The translations under genes and the position numbers were made by a program. Positions 1 through 8,752 of a DNA stretch of 64,000 nt are shown in pieces. The DNA is from JAAEPI01 sp965212145 (lineage in GTDB: Bacteria > Bacteroidota > Bacteroidia > Cytophagales > Cyclobacteriaceae). The stretch covers positions 186,001 to 250,000 of the forward strand of contig CBDBUY010000001.1 of the NCBI GenBank assembly GCA_965212145.1, given 5' to 3'. The number at the start of each line of letters is the position of its first letter. Position 1 is the stretch's first letter. The notes under the pieces were generated by a model, which saw only the letters and a list, made by a program, of their open reading frames with translations, was not told the DNA's origin and ran no database searches.

Positions 1-1278
1 CGCAGTACTTAGCGGCCCGGCTCTCAAAACTTGCCAACGTGCTTTGACAGAAGACTTGAAGATATCGTCTTCCATAAATCTCTGCCACCAGAACGGCATC
101 ATCCAGGCATCCTGTCCGACCACATCGTTATAATCTATCACCCAACGATCCATTGGTATTCTACCGCCCTCAGCGAATCCAATGTTGAAATCCCAAGGAG
201 GTCCGATTCTTAATTTTTCGCCTTTGTCTTTATGTAAAAAAGTACTTAACCGATAGCCGTCTACATTTCTGCACAGCTCATTAATGATAAACATGTCAAC
301 GAAACTGTCCAGGTCGATGTAATTGGTGTAGGTTCTTTGAGCAGTGGAAAAATCATCTGTCAGCAAGGCTGTCTCAAAATCATCAAGATAGGTTTGGATG
401 TAGGTTTTCTGAGCAGCCGTGATGTCCTCTTTTTTTGGATAGTCATAAATGAAGTAGGTCTCCAGATAAGTTGTCTCATACGGATCGCTGTAGGGTGGGA
501 AATCTATTAGCTCGCCGTTGATGTCATAATTAGACCTAAAGCTGAAATTTTCTCGATAGGTTGCGTCATCGTTCCAGTTATTTTCAAAATACTCCAGGGG
601 CATATCTTCAAGACCTAAATCTCCCCCGGCCGCTTTGTCTATTTTGATGATATAGCCACCGGTGATGTCCGCATCTGATGCCTCCAATTTGGCAATATCA
701 ATTCGATCATTGTCTCGCTTCAGTTTCTCCATGAACACATAAACTCCCCTGTAGTCACCATCCAATTCTAATTCCACAAATTGTGTCCGACTGGAATAAT
801 TACCCATTTCTGCGAAAATCTTGTACGCCAAGTGATGATGCATCAATGTTTTGTCCAACCCAACAATGTGCCCATTCAAAATCCAATCCTCTTCTTTTGG
901 CAATCCAAAGAGCGAGACATTGATATCTCGTCCATTTTGATCCCACGTTTCAATCCCAAAAGATTTCTTATCCGTAAGTCTGAATGAGGTAGAACCCCGA
1001 TATTCAATTCCAATAAACTCGTTGTGAATCCATTCACCGTTTTGTTGAACATGAAATGTGGCAGGGATTTTTGGTTCGTTTCTGATGTCCTCGGAGGTGT
1101 TGACTACAACGTAAGGAATTTGACTTGACCCGATATCCGAAGCTATCTCAACCGGTGGGTCTGGTGTAACACGAACATCAGGATTGGGGTCTTCATTTTT
1201 TTGACTCTTGCCACAGTTGACCAGCGACAGAGAAAAGCTTAAAACGAACAGTATTCTTGTTATTGAAATAAACTTCAT
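1..1278 (-). CDS. CotH kinase family lipoprotein (3' end outside window)
   Basis: I translated this by eye from the ATG at 1278 to the window edge: about 426 codons without a stop, so the C-terminus is missing. The N-terminus is a lipoprotein signal peptide ending in LVNC followed by a polar Asp/Pro-rich linker. The body carries CotH hallmarks: YRGSTSFRLTDKKSFGIE, then SLFGLPKEEDWILNG, DKTLMHHHLAYKIF and YRGVYVFMEKLKRDNDRIDI, and further on a GPPWDFNIGFAEG stretch. CotH proteins are atypical, secreted protein-kinase-like folds; in Bacteroidota they are usually surface lipoproteins of unknown substrate. The gene is the last of a minus-strand run, 38 bp after the AI-2E-type gene. Family assignment is firm; substrate is unknown. 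Confidence 0.88.
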   Translation of the reverse strand, partial: MKFISITRILFVLSFSLSLVNCGKSQKNEDPNPDVRVTPDPPVEIASDIGSSQIPYVVVNTSEDIRNEPKIPATFHVQQNGEWIHNEFIGIEYRGSTSFRLTDKKSFGIETWDQNGRDINVSLFGLPKEEDWILNGHIVGLDKTLMHHHLAYKIFAEMGNYSSRTQFVELELDGDYRGVYVFMEKLKRDNDRIDIAKLEASDADITGGYIIKIDKAAGGDLGLEDMPLEYFENNWNDDATYRENFSFRSNYDINGELIDFPPYSDPYETTYLETYFIYDYPKKEDITAAQKTYIQTYLDDFETALLTDDFSTAQRTYTNYIDLDSFVDMFIINELCRNVDGYRLSTFLHKDKGEKLRIGPPWDFNIGFAEGGRIPMDRWVIDYNDVVGQDAWMMPFWWQRFMEDDIFKSSVKARWQVLRAGPLSTA

Positions 1279-1316
1279 AGTATTCAGACATTAACCGAAC
1301 AAGGCACCACTAAGAT

Positions 1317-2345
1317 TTAGACTTTTCCCTTCTCGCTCAGCATAATGGCGATAGGACGAGTACTCGGGAACTGTGCGAAAACAATCACCATGATAACAGT
1401 GATCGGCACACTCAGAAACATTCCTGTCAAGCCCCAAATCGCTCCCCAAAACGAAAGCGCTAGAATGGTGACCAGCGCACTGATGTTCAGAGAGTTGCCC
1501 ATGAGTTTTGGCTCGACCACATTTCCAACAACCACCTGAATGCCACCCACGAAAATCAGGACAAGAAAGAATGGTTGAAATTCTCCGAATTGAAGTAGCG
1601 AGAAAAATGCCGGAAACAAAGTGCCAGTCAAGGAACCGATATTCGGGATATAGTTCAAAAGGAATATGAGGAACGCCCAGAAAACAGGAGAATCCACTCC
1701 GATGAACAGCAGAACCAGATAGCTTAAAAGCCCCGTGATTACACTCACCAAAGTCTTCACGCCGATATAATTGGTGACGGATGTTTCAATTTTAGAAAGC
1801 ATACTCGTAACACGGTCGTATTGTTCGTCGGTATTGCAAACCGCCTTGATCTTAGTTTGGAAAGCCGTGGCTTCCAGAAAGACAAATAGCACATAAACCA
1901 GTATCATAAATGCGTTCCCAACGAGCCCTGAGAGCGAAGAAAAGATAGATTCTAGTATGCCTCCGAAATCAAAATCCTTCACAAAGTCTCCTAGCATGCT
2001 GTTCAAATCGATATCGAATGTAGAATTGACCTTCTCGGTCATCACTGTCACATTTTCCTCATACTGGCCATATGACTGTGCTAGAGAATTAATGCTAGCC
2101 GTGAGGATGCTGGTTACAAACCCCAACAATCCGAATATCAAAATTGAGGTCACGAGACTCTTCACCCAATTGGGAAATTTCTCGCGCACAACCTTGATCA
2201 TATCCAGGACAGATTTCACCTTCATGACCAAAAACCAAATCAATACCGCGAAAACAAAAGGGATCATCAGACTCTGGCCGTAAATCAAAATGATGACGAC
2301 TGCAATGGAAATTACTAACGCAGAAGCGGCCCGGTTTAAGTTCAT
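1317..2345 (-). CDS. AI-2E / PerM family transporter
   Basis: A 342-residue polytopic membrane protein. Two hydrophobic segments near the N-terminus are followed by a soluble, partly amphipathic stretch (about residues 80-130), then at least five more membrane segments. The segment with FLLNYIPNIGSLTGTLFPA and the later LVEPKLMGNSLNISALV-like stretch (VVEPKLMGNSLNIS) are typical of the AI-2E/PerM (UPF0118) family. Family members export small molecules or ions; only some handle autoinducer-2, and nothing here points to quorum sensing. Length is normal. The gene lies 20 bp downstream of the small secreted-protein gene on the same strand, so co-transcription is likely. Confidence 0.9.
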   Translation of the reverse strand: MNLNRAASALVISIAVVIILIYGQSLMIPFVFAVLIWFLVMKVKSVLDMIKVVREKFPNWVKSLVTSILIFGLLGFVTSILTASINSLAQSYGQYEENVTVMTEKVNSTFDIDLNSMLGDFVKDFDFGGILESIFSSLSGLVGNAFMILVYVLFVFLEATAFQTKIKAVCNTDEQYDRVTSMLSKIETSVTNYIGVKTLVSVITGLLSYLVLLFIGVDSPVFWAFLIFLLNYIPNIGSLTGTLFPAFFSLLQFGEFQPFFLVLIFVGGIQVVVGNVVEPKLMGNSLNISALVTILALSFWGAIWGLTGMFLSVPITVIMVIVFAQFPSTRPIAIMLSEKGKV

Positions 2346-2365
2346 GGATTAAAGATAAGTCCTGT

Positions 2366-2860
2366 CTAATTAAACTGGGAAAGGAAGAATTTGAGTTCGT
2401 CGCGGATATCTTCACCAGAGAGAAGTCTGGCGTTAGTTTTTTTGAAGAAAATTTGACCGTATCTGAAATAATACTCTTCGGGGACAGATTTTAATCCGGC
2501 TGCCCTTTTCAATTCATCACCAGACATCTCATCGGATTTCGCTTCTTCTAGTCTTGCTATGTCATCGCCTAAGACCTTCTGAAGCCTGTAAAAGCACAGA
2601 TCTCCATCAGCGAGGTAGAAAGTCTTGATTAATCTAAAATCACCTTCATAAAAGCTTGCCGTCAATTTGATCGGTTGGCCATTCAATTCATATCGTGCAA
2701 TCGCAACCTTTTTACCTTCCTGCTCAATCGAAATAACCTTTTTCTTTCCATCCCCTGAGAGCAGTTCTTCAATATTCAAGACTTCTCTATCAATCTCATC
2801 AATCGACTGCCCCTGCACAAGAGACGTAAAGAGCCACAGTATTAAAAAATACCATTTCAT
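2366..2860 (-). CDS. Small secreted protein, unknown function
   Basis: A 164-residue protein with a clear signal peptide (MKWYFLILWLFTSLVQGQ, likely cut after the second Q or just before it). The mature part is mixed alpha/beta with many charged residues, containing KKVAIARYELNGQPIKLTAS and a FYLADGDLCFYRLQKVLGDD stretch. I do not recognise a family. Its ATG overlaps the stop of the upstream pnuC gene (2857-2860), so the two are probably translationally coupled. A periplasmic location is inferred from the signal peptide only. Confidence 0.8.
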   Translation of the reverse strand: MKWYFLILWLFTSLVQGQSIDEIDREVLNIEELLSGDGKKKVISIEQEGKKVAIARYELNGQPIKLTASFYEGDFRLIKTFYLADGDLCFYRLQKVLGDDIARLEEAKSDEMSGDELKRAAGLKSVPEEYYFRYGQIFFKKTNARLLSGEDIRDELKFFLSQFN

Positions 2861-3462
2861 TCTGTTTGTGTATTAATCTTCCTTTTCCAGCTAAACCACC
2901 CCATTGAGGCAATTATTGTAAAAATCAGGAACTGGAAACTGGTAAAGGGTAGGCCTTTGTAGACATAGAGTGGCATGGAACTCACATTACAAATCAACCA
3001 GAAAAGCCAGTGCTCGATTTTCTTCCGAGCCATCAGCCACATCGCTGTGATAGCAGCTGAGGTAGTGAAGGCATCCCAGAGGGGCACATCGCTATCAGTG
3101 AATTTCGACAAAAGAAAACCCAAAAGAATGAACGCCGAAACGAAAACAAATGCATTCAGGAAATGTTCCGTTTTGGTGCTTCCAGATATCGGGATCTGAT
3201 CCCGGACACCCGCTGTGTTTTTCCAATTATACCAACCATAGACACTCATCAGGAAATAATAAAAGTTTACTCCAGAGTCCGCATACAGTTTATACTCCCA
3301 AGCCAGGTATACGTATATCAAGACGCTAACGATCCCCACCGGGTAAACCAGGATATTTTCCTGCTTGCTAAACCACACAGAGCCGATCCCGGTAACCACG
3401 GCGATGGCCTCCAACCAGGAGGTCTGCAGGAGCTGATCTATGAAGCTTGTCCACCATTCCAT
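2857..3462 (-). CDS. pnuC: PnuC-type nicotinamide riboside transporter
   Basis: A 201-residue protein with about seven membrane segments and PnuC signatures: EAIAVVTGIGSVWFSKQEN at the N-terminus, then YFLMSVYGWYNW in the middle and WLICNVSSMPLYVYKGL near the C-terminus. PnuC proteins facilitate uptake of nicotinamide riboside, which is trapped by phosphorylation for NAD synthesis. Some Bacteroidota homologues (PnuT) carry thiamine instead, and those usually sit behind a TPP riboswitch next to a thiamine kinase gene. I see neither here, which favours the nicotinamide riboside role. It is divergent from guaB with a 96-bp gap. Confidence 0.88.
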   Translation of the reverse strand: MEWWTSFIDQLLQTSWLEAIAVVTGIGSVWFSKQENILVYPVGIVSVLIYVYLAWEYKLYADSGVNFYYFLMSVYGWYNWKNTAGVRDQIPISGSTKTEHFLNAFVFVSAFILLGFLLSKFTDSDVPLWDAFTTSAAITAMWLMARKKIEHWLFWLICNVSSMPLYVYKGLPFTSFQFLIFTIIASMGWFSWKRKINTQTE

Positions 3463-3516
3463 TTGGCGAGTTTAAATTATTTCTCACGAAGAAGCGATAA
3501 ACTCATCACAGTCCAA

Positions 3517-3524
3517 TAATTTTG
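3517..3524 (+). promoter_or_regulatory. Putative -7 promoter box for guaB
   Basis: TAATTTTG matches the Bacteroidota primary-sigma -7 consensus TAnnTTTG exactly and lies 34 bp upstream of the guaB ATG. I see no convincing TTG at the -33 position, so the call rests on one box and its position in the pnuC-guaB divergent gap. Confidence 0.45.
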
Positions 3525-3558
3525 CACCGCAAATAATAGCCGACTTTATTATTTGCTT

Positions 3559-5031
3559 ATGAACACGGATAATTCCAAAATCCTCTTTGAAGCACTCACT
3601 TACGATGATGTGCTTCTCTTGCCAGATTACTCTGAGATACTCCCACGAGATACGGACACCAGCACGCAGTTGACTAAAAATATTCGATTGAATATTCCGC
3701 TAGTTTCTGCGGCTATGGACACAGTGACAGAAGCCAAATTGGCCATTTCTATGGCTCTGGATGGCGGAATGGGCATCATTCACAAAAACATGTCGATTGA
3801 GCAGCAGGCCATTCAGGTGAGAAAGGTTAAGCGGTCACAAAGTGGAATGATCCTAGACCCCATCACCTTGAATGGAAATGGAACAGCCGGTGACGCGGAG
3901 GCTATCATGAAAGAAAACAAGATCGGTGGCATCCCGGTAATCGATGAAAATCAAAAACTCATTGGAATTGTCACCAATCGTGATCTTAGGTTTGAAAAAA
4001 ATCCTCGAAAGCCGGTCAGCGAGATCATGACCAAGGACAACCTGATTACCGCTAGTGCAGAAGTCGGTTTGTATGAGGCAGAGGAGATCCTTCAGGAACA
4101 CAAAATTGAAAAGCTGCCCATCGTCGACAAGGATGGAAAGCTGACAGGCTTAATCACCTACAAGGACATTCTAAAAAACAAAGATCGACCGAACGCCTGT
4201 AAAGACGAGTTTGGACGATTGAGAGTTGGAGCTGCAGTGGGCGTGACTGAGGACATGGTCGATCGGATCGAGGCGTTGCAAAAAGCCGGAGTGGATGTCG
4301 TGAGCATTGACACAGCCCATGGCCATTCCAAAGGGGTCATCGATTCAGCCAAACGCGTCAAAAAAGCTTTCCCGGATTTAGAATTAATTGTCGGAAATGT
4401 CGCCACAGCTGAAGCAGCTATTGCACTGGCAAAAGCCGGTGCGGACGCCATAAAAGTCGGTGTTGGTCCTGGTAGCATCTGTACCACGCGTGTGATCGCC
4501 GGAGTTGGAATGCCACAATTATCAGCCGTTTACGAATGTGCAAAGGCCGTTGAAAAATATCAGGTTCCCATTGTCGCAGATGGAGGCATTCGATTCTCAG
4601 GTGATTTAGTTAAAGCGATCGCAGGTGGAGCCAGCTCAGTGATGATCGGATCGTTACTGGCCGGAACAGATGAGGCGCCCGGGGAAGTCATTCTATACGA
4701 AGGCAGGAAATTCAAAACGTACAGAGGCATGGGCTCTTTAGAGGCGATGGAGGACGGGTCCAAGGATCGGTATTTTCAGGATGCTGAGGACGACATCAAG
4801 AAATTAGTACCGGAAGGAATAGTAGGACGTGTACCTTACAAAGGGATGGTTACAGAAGTGCTTTATCAGCTCACAGGGGGATTGCAAGCAGGCATGGGGT
4901 ATTGTGGCGCTAAGACCATTCCAGACTTACAGAAGGCCAGATTCGTCAAGATATCCAACGCCGGAATGACCGAAAGCCATCCGCACGATATTCACATCAC
5001 AAGAGAAGCTCCGAACTATAGTGTGAGATGA
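3559..5031 (+). CDS. guaB: Inosine-5'-monophosphate dehydrogenase
   Basis: A 490-residue enzyme that oxidises IMP to XMP with NAD+, the committed step of GMP synthesis. The order is N-terminal barrel (LTYDDVLLLPDYSEILP, SAAMDTVTE), two CBS domains at about residues 95-205 (IGGIPVIDENQKLIGIVTNR; HKIEKLPIVDKDGKLTGLIT), then the rest of the barrel with DTAHGHSKGV, the catalytic loop GPGSICTTR (Cys308) and YRGMGSLEAM. Length is standard. The open frame could begin with TTG at 3553, but the ATG at 3559 gives the usual N-terminus and was chosen. It is monocistronic by appearance, with a 67-bp gap to the next gene. Confidence 0.98.
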   Translation: MNTDNSKILFEALTYDDVLLLPDYSEILPRDTDTSTQLTKNIRLNIPLVSAAMDTVTEAKLAISMALDGGMGIIHKNMSIEQQAIQVRKVKRSQSGMILDPITLNGNGTAGDAEAIMKENKIGGIPVIDENQKLIGIVTNRDLRFEKNPRKPVSEIMTKDNLITASAEVGLYEAEEILQEHKIEKLPIVDKDGKLTGLITYKDILKNKDRPNACKDEFGRLRVGAAVGVTEDMVDRIEALQKAGVDVVSIDTAHGHSKGVIDSAKRVKKAFPDLELIVGNVATAEAAIALAKAGADAIKVGVGPGSICTTRVIAGVGMPQLSAVYECAKAVEKYQVPIVADGGIRFSGDLVKAIAGGASSVMIGSLLAGTDEAPGEVILYEGRKFKTYRGMGSLEAMEDGSKDRYFQDAEDDIKKLVPEGIVGRVPYKGMVTEVLYQLTGGLQAGMGYCGAKTIPDLQKARFVKISNAGMTESHPHDIHITREAPNYSVR

Positions 5032-5085
5032 CCGTTAAAGTTTCCTAATATAAAATTACGGGAGGCCTAACCTGCCAAAGCCCGT

Positions 5086-5093
5086 TATCTTTG
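5086..5093 (+). promoter_or_regulatory. Putative -7 box next to the start codon (possible leaderless mRNA)
   Basis: TATCTTTG is a perfect TAnnTTTG box ending only 5 bp before the ATG at 5099. If used, transcription would start at or within a few bases of the start codon, giving a leaderless message for the phosphatase gene. No clear -33 TTG is visible. Confidence 0.45.
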
Positions 5094-5098
5094 CGGCC

Positions 5099-7150
5099 AT
5101 GTCGAATAAACTCATTTCAAGGCTTAGTTTCCTTGGAGGAGCACTTTTCTGGGTGCTTTTCTCTGTGTTCGACATATACTTTCTCTTCATAGAAAAGTAC
5201 GAGATGAACGTGAACCTCTCACCAGTGGTTCCACGCGTATTTTTCTTGCTTTTCATCATGTCCACCTTCTTTTACTTCCGGGTAAAAGTCACCAAAGCCG
5301 ATAGCGTCAATTTCATCGACCTGCTGTGGAAGATTTTCCTAACCGGATTGGTCACAACAATAGGGGCACTGATCGTTAGGTTCTTCAAATACGCATTTTC
5401 CACATCGTCATTGGGCGAGAATGTCTTGATGATCAACATTCTCTATCATTTCCTGATAGCGATGATTGTGGTCTACCTGATCAGTTCTGTAGTCGTTTGG
5501 AAGAGGCTCATACTCTATCAGAAATCGAAGAACCTGCTCATGCTCTGGAATTTCTTCGAGTATGCGTTGGTGATTTCTTTATTCTTCGATTTACTAGGAC
5601 ACGAATACAAGAGTCAGCTATACATGTATGCGCTGATCTTTATCACTGGTTTCTCACTCATTCTGTCATTAAATCTGAAATGGATCGCCTACCTGAATTT
5701 CAAGCAGAAGCTGAAAAGCATGCTCTTCGTGCTGCTGTCGGGGATATACCTCTACCATTTCATCACGGTGATCATAGAGTTCAAGGAAACAGGCTATCTG
5801 ATCTTCGACTTGTATGACAGTGTTTTCGTCATTGCACTTTTCATTTTTTGCTTTCTCTACACGGGCATTTCGGTGCTGGTCACATTGTTCAACTTACCGA
5901 CCTCTTCGGTGTTCGAAAGAAAACTGAAGGAGGCGGTTGATTTTCAGAAACTAAGTCAGGCCATACCGAGAGGCCAAACCGAGGAGCAGACGTACGATAT
6001 TCTTTTGGAGAGTTCCATGAGCGCTGTGTTCGCTGACGCTGCTTGGCTGGAAGTAAGAACCCCTGATCATCCCGATGGGATTTTCTACTTGCGAGACATC
6101 AAGCATTCACAGATTGCGGAGATCAAAGAAAACCTTCAGCCGGGTGCTATTCAGGATATCATTGAATTCAAGACGGGTAAATTGATTCCGTCTTCCAAGC
6201 TTGTCGGAGATCTTAAAAAGACCGATTTTGGCTCCATCATTGCCTTGCCTGTAATGGTCAAGGGGCAACAACTTGGTACCCTCGTTCTTTTACGAGAGAT
6301 GTCAGACGCGTTTAATCGTGACCTAATCGACATCATCGTCACATTTGTAAATCAGGCCAGCATCTCTATTGAGAATTTCTTATTACTCTCCGACGCTCTG
6401 GAAAACGAGCGATACAAAGAGCAGCTCAAGATTGCGCAGGATGTACAGAAAAGCTTGCTACCAGATGAGTTGATCACCAATGACGCATTCGGCATCTGTG
6501 CTTTTTCACAGGCAGCAGAGGAGGTCGGAGGAGATTATTACGATCTTCATGAACTAGATAAGGGTAATTTCGGGTTAATCATCGGTGATGTATCCGGGAA
6601 GGGTACATCTGCCGCTTTTCACATGGCTCAGATGAAGGGAATTTTCCACAGCCTTGCACTAAATGACGTTAAGCCGGGAGAATTCATCAAGCGTGCAAAT
6701 AAGGCATTGAGCGCATGCTTGGAGCGGAGATCATTTATCACGGCCAGTTATTTCTGGATTGATACTAATGAGTCCAAAATCGAGTTTTGTAGGGCGGGAC
6801 ACGTACCTGCACTACTTTATTCAGCCAAAGAAAAAGAAATTAGCCTATTGGAAGACAGTGGGATGGGTCTTGGGATATTACGCAACTCAGATTACGACAA
6901 GTACGTACATAGTAAAATCCTTCCCTATGCCAAGGGTGACGTTCTGGTACTGCATACTGACGGTATCATGGAAGCCAAAAACAAGAACAATGATCAGTTT
7001 GGCATTGAACGTCTCAGAGAATCACTAGCGAAATACACAAGTGGCACACCAGCCGAAATAAAGGATGGTATCATTCAGGATCTCATGGATTTCCTGGGTG
7101 GAGTAAAGCTTGATGACGATTATACTTTAGTAGTAGTAAAATTTAATTAA
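5099..7150 (+). CDS. Membrane SpoIIE/RsbU-type PP2C phosphatase with GAF domain
   Basis: A 683-residue protein. Residues 1 to about 270 hold roughly seven hydrophobic segments, so it is anchored in the inner membrane. A GAF-like domain follows (about 280-440, with AAWLEVRTPDHPDGIFYL and IIALPVMVKGQQLGTLVLL), then a short helix with LKIAQDVQKSLLPDE and a SpoIIE-type PP2C domain (about 450-683). Metal-binding acidic motifs are present: GGDYYDLHEL, IGDVSGKGTSAAF, LHTDGIMEAKN and LDDDYTLVV. Such enzymes dephosphorylate STAS-domain antagonists in partner-switching circuits. The STAS gene starts 2 bp downstream and the kinase gene follows, so this is the input module. The signal sensed is unknown. 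Confidence 0.93.
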   Translation: MSNKLISRLSFLGGALFWVLFSVFDIYFLFIEKYEMNVNLSPVVPRVFFLLFIMSTFFYFRVKVTKADSVNFIDLLWKIFLTGLVTTIGALIVRFFKYAFSTSSLGENVLMINILYHFLIAMIVVYLISSVVVWKRLILYQKSKNLLMLWNFFEYALVISLFFDLLGHEYKSQLYMYALIFITGFSLILSLNLKWIAYLNFKQKLKSMLFVLLSGIYLYHFITVIIEFKETGYLIFDLYDSVFVIALFIFCFLYTGISVLVTLFNLPTSSVFERKLKEAVDFQKLSQAIPRGQTEEQTYDILLESSMSAVFADAAWLEVRTPDHPDGIFYLRDIKHSQIAEIKENLQPGAIQDIIEFKTGKLIPSSKLVGDLKKTDFGSIIALPVMVKGQQLGTLVLLREMSDAFNRDLIDIIVTFVNQASISIENFLLLSDALENERYKEQLKIAQDVQKSLLPDELITNDAFGICAFSQAAEEVGGDYYDLHELDKGNFGLIIGDVSGKGTSAAFHMAQMKGIFHSLALNDVKPGEFIKRANKALSACLERRSFITASYFWIDTNESKIEFCRAGHVPALLYSAKEKEISLLEDSGMGLGILRNSDYDKYVHSKILPYAKGDVLVLHTDGIMEAKNKNNDQFGIERLRESLAKYTSGTPAEIKDGIIQDLMDFLGGVKLDDDYTLVVVKFN

Positions 7151-7152
7151 CG

Positions 7153-7488
7153 ATGGTTGACATAAGTACAAGTAAAGAAGGCGAGAAATTCCTCATGGAG
7201 GTCAAAGGAGAAGTGGATGCAAGTTCTTCTATTCAGTTAGACGATGCGTTCAAATCCGCTTTGTCAACTGAGAAAAAGATCATGGTTGACCTGTCAGGGC
7301 TGGAGTACATTTCTTCAGCTGGACTGGGCGTTTTTGTTTCACATCTGGAAGAGATCAAGGCTCAAAATGTCCACTTGGTACTCTTTGGATTGAGTGAATC
7401 TGTGCAACAAATATTTAGCCTTTTGGGTCTACCTGAGCTGCTGGAAATCGTTGAAGGCAAAGAAGAAGCAATGAAAACTTTGGATTGA
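7153..7488 (+). CDS. STAS-domain anti-sigma factor antagonist
   Basis: A 111-residue single STAS domain of standard SpoIIAA/RsbV length. The core motif MVDLSGLEYISSAGLGVF contains the expected phosphorylatable serine in the SSAGLG turn. In partner switching the unphosphorylated form binds and sequesters the anti-sigma kinase; the kinase phosphorylates it and the SpoIIE phosphatase reverses this. The gene sits 2 bp after the phosphatase gene and overlaps the kinase gene by 4 bp, which fits a stoichiometric trio. The final target, sigma factor or other effector, is not encoded nearby. Confidence 0.93.
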   Translation: MVDISTSKEGEKFLMEVKGEVDASSSIQLDDAFKSALSTEKKIMVDLSGLEYISSAGLGVFVSHLEEIKAQNVHLVLFGLSESVQQIFSLLGLPELLEIVEGKEEAMKTLD

Positions 7489-7892
7489 GCAAGAAGATTA
7501 CCATAGCGTGCGATACCAAGTGTCTTCCGGATGTTCGGAAGTTCATCAGTGACGTGTTGTCCAAAAACAATCTGGACGATGTGGAATCGCACAAAATCGT
7601 CCTGGCAGTAGATGAAATCTGCGCCAATTTGATCATTCATGCCAACAATTCTGACCCAGACAAAAAACTCAACGTAAGCTGTGAGGTCAAAAACGACCAG
7701 GTGACGTGCACCATCAAGGACAAGGGTGAAACCTTCGATATCACGAAATATAAAGAGCCTTCCATGGATCACATCATTACCACAGGTCGTAAAGGAGGAC
7801 TGGGGCTCATCCTGGTTCGAAGAATCATGGACGACATTCAATTCTCTACGGAAAAGAATTACAATATTTGCAGGCTCGTTAAAAAACTGTGA
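7485..7892 (+). CDS. Anti-sigma regulatory factor-type serine kinase (HATPase_c, RsbW-like)
   Basis: A 135-residue GHKL ATPase. The N box is visible in KIVLAVDEICANLIIHAN and the glycine-rich ATP lid in IKDKGETFDITKYKEP followed by GRKGGLGLILVRRIMDD. Translation appears to begin at a TTG (7485-7487) that overlaps the stop of the STAS gene as TTGA; no in-frame ATG lies near the N-terminus, so the unusual start is well supported. It should phosphorylate the STAS protein next door. No cognate sigma factor is seen, so its output partner is unknown. Confidence 0.92.
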   Translation: MSKKITIACDTKCLPDVRKFISDVLSKNNLDDVESHKIVLAVDEICANLIIHANNSDPDKKLNVSCEVKNDQVTCTIKDKGETFDITKYKEPSMDHIITTGRKGGLGLILVRRIMDDIQFSTEKNYNICRLVKKL

Positions 7893-7894
7893 GG

Positions 7895-8752
7895 ATGCTC
7901 CGTGGGTCAATCGTATTAATATTTCTCAGTCTTCTGGGGTGTGAGTTTTTCCAGCCAAAGGAAGAATCAACAGAAAACCCAATTGCACGAGTCTATGAAG
8001 TCAATTTATATCCATCCGACCTTAGCGGTCTAATCCCGGCCGGCATATCCCCTGAAGACAGTGCCAAATTTGCTGAGAAATTCGTTAATGATTGGATTCG
8101 GAAACAATTAATGATTGCTCAAGCCGAAAACGAAATAGACCTTAACGAGGCTGAAATTGATCAGAAATTACTGGAATACAGATATGCACTAACCAGAAGT
8201 GCTTACGAGAAAAAATACATTCTGGATAATCTCAATGAATCCGTGTCCGAGGAAGAAACTCAAGATTATTATAAGAGCCACTCCGAGGATTTCATTTTGA
8301 AACAAAATATTGTCAGATGTCTTTTTGTGCAGCTACCCTTGGATGCGCCAAAAAGAAGAAGATTTGAAAAGGACTTTCAATCCTATCCAGAAAGCACATT
8401 AGAGGAACTCAGAGATCACGCCACACAATTCGCCAACAGGGCCTTTCTCGAAGACTCGATTTGGGTGGACTTTAATGAGGTAATTGGTGGAACTCCCTTT
8501 GATCAAATATTGGATAAAAATCGGGTTCTGAGGACTCGGAAATATTTAAAGGAGTCGGACGACCAATTTGACTACTATCTTCGCATCTTGGAATACAAAA
8601 TGGTGGATGATGTGTCGCCATTGGAATTTGTCAAAGAGAACATTGCCAACATCCTGATCAATAAAAGGAAAATAGCTCTTAAAAGAGAGCTGGAAGAAAA
8701 AGTATACAATGAAGCTTCACGAAACAATGCGTTTGAAATTTTTGATCGTTAG
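7895..8752 (+). CDS. Foldase-associated lipoprotein, SurA-N-like
   Basis: About 285 residues with a lipoprotein signal (MLRGSIVLIFLSLLGC, lipobox LLGC). The mature part is strongly helical and resembles the N-terminal chaperone segment of SurA/PpiD-type isomerases (FVNDWIRKQLMIAQAENEIDLNEAEIDQKLLEYR and VSEEETQDYYKSHSEDFILK, given here as landmarks), but I see no parvulin catalytic domain. The start could be GTG at 7889 overlapping the previous stop, or ATG at 7895; the ATG was chosen. The end overlaps the start of the SurA-like gene. A periplasmic chaperone role for outer-membrane protein assembly is inferred from similarity and context. Confidence 0.75.
   Translation: MLRGSIVLIFLSLLGCEFFQPKEESTENPIARVYEVNLYPSDLSGLIPAGISPEDSAKFAEKFVNDWIRKQLMIAQAENEIDLNEAEIDQKLLEYRYALTRSAYEKKYILDNLNESVSEEETQDYYKSHSEDFILKQNIVRCLFVQLPLDAPKRRRFEKDFQSYPESTLEELRDHATQFANRAFLEDSIWVDFNEVIGGTPFDQILDKNRVLRTRKYLKESDDQFDYYLRILEYKMVDDVSPLEFVKENIANILINKRKIALKRELEEKVYNEASRNNAFEIFDR

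Noticed and set aside
3463..3558. TPP riboswitch expected if pnuC were a thiamine transporter
   Set aside because: The 96-bp gap upstream of pnuC has no thi-box-like sequence and is too short for a full element plus promoter.
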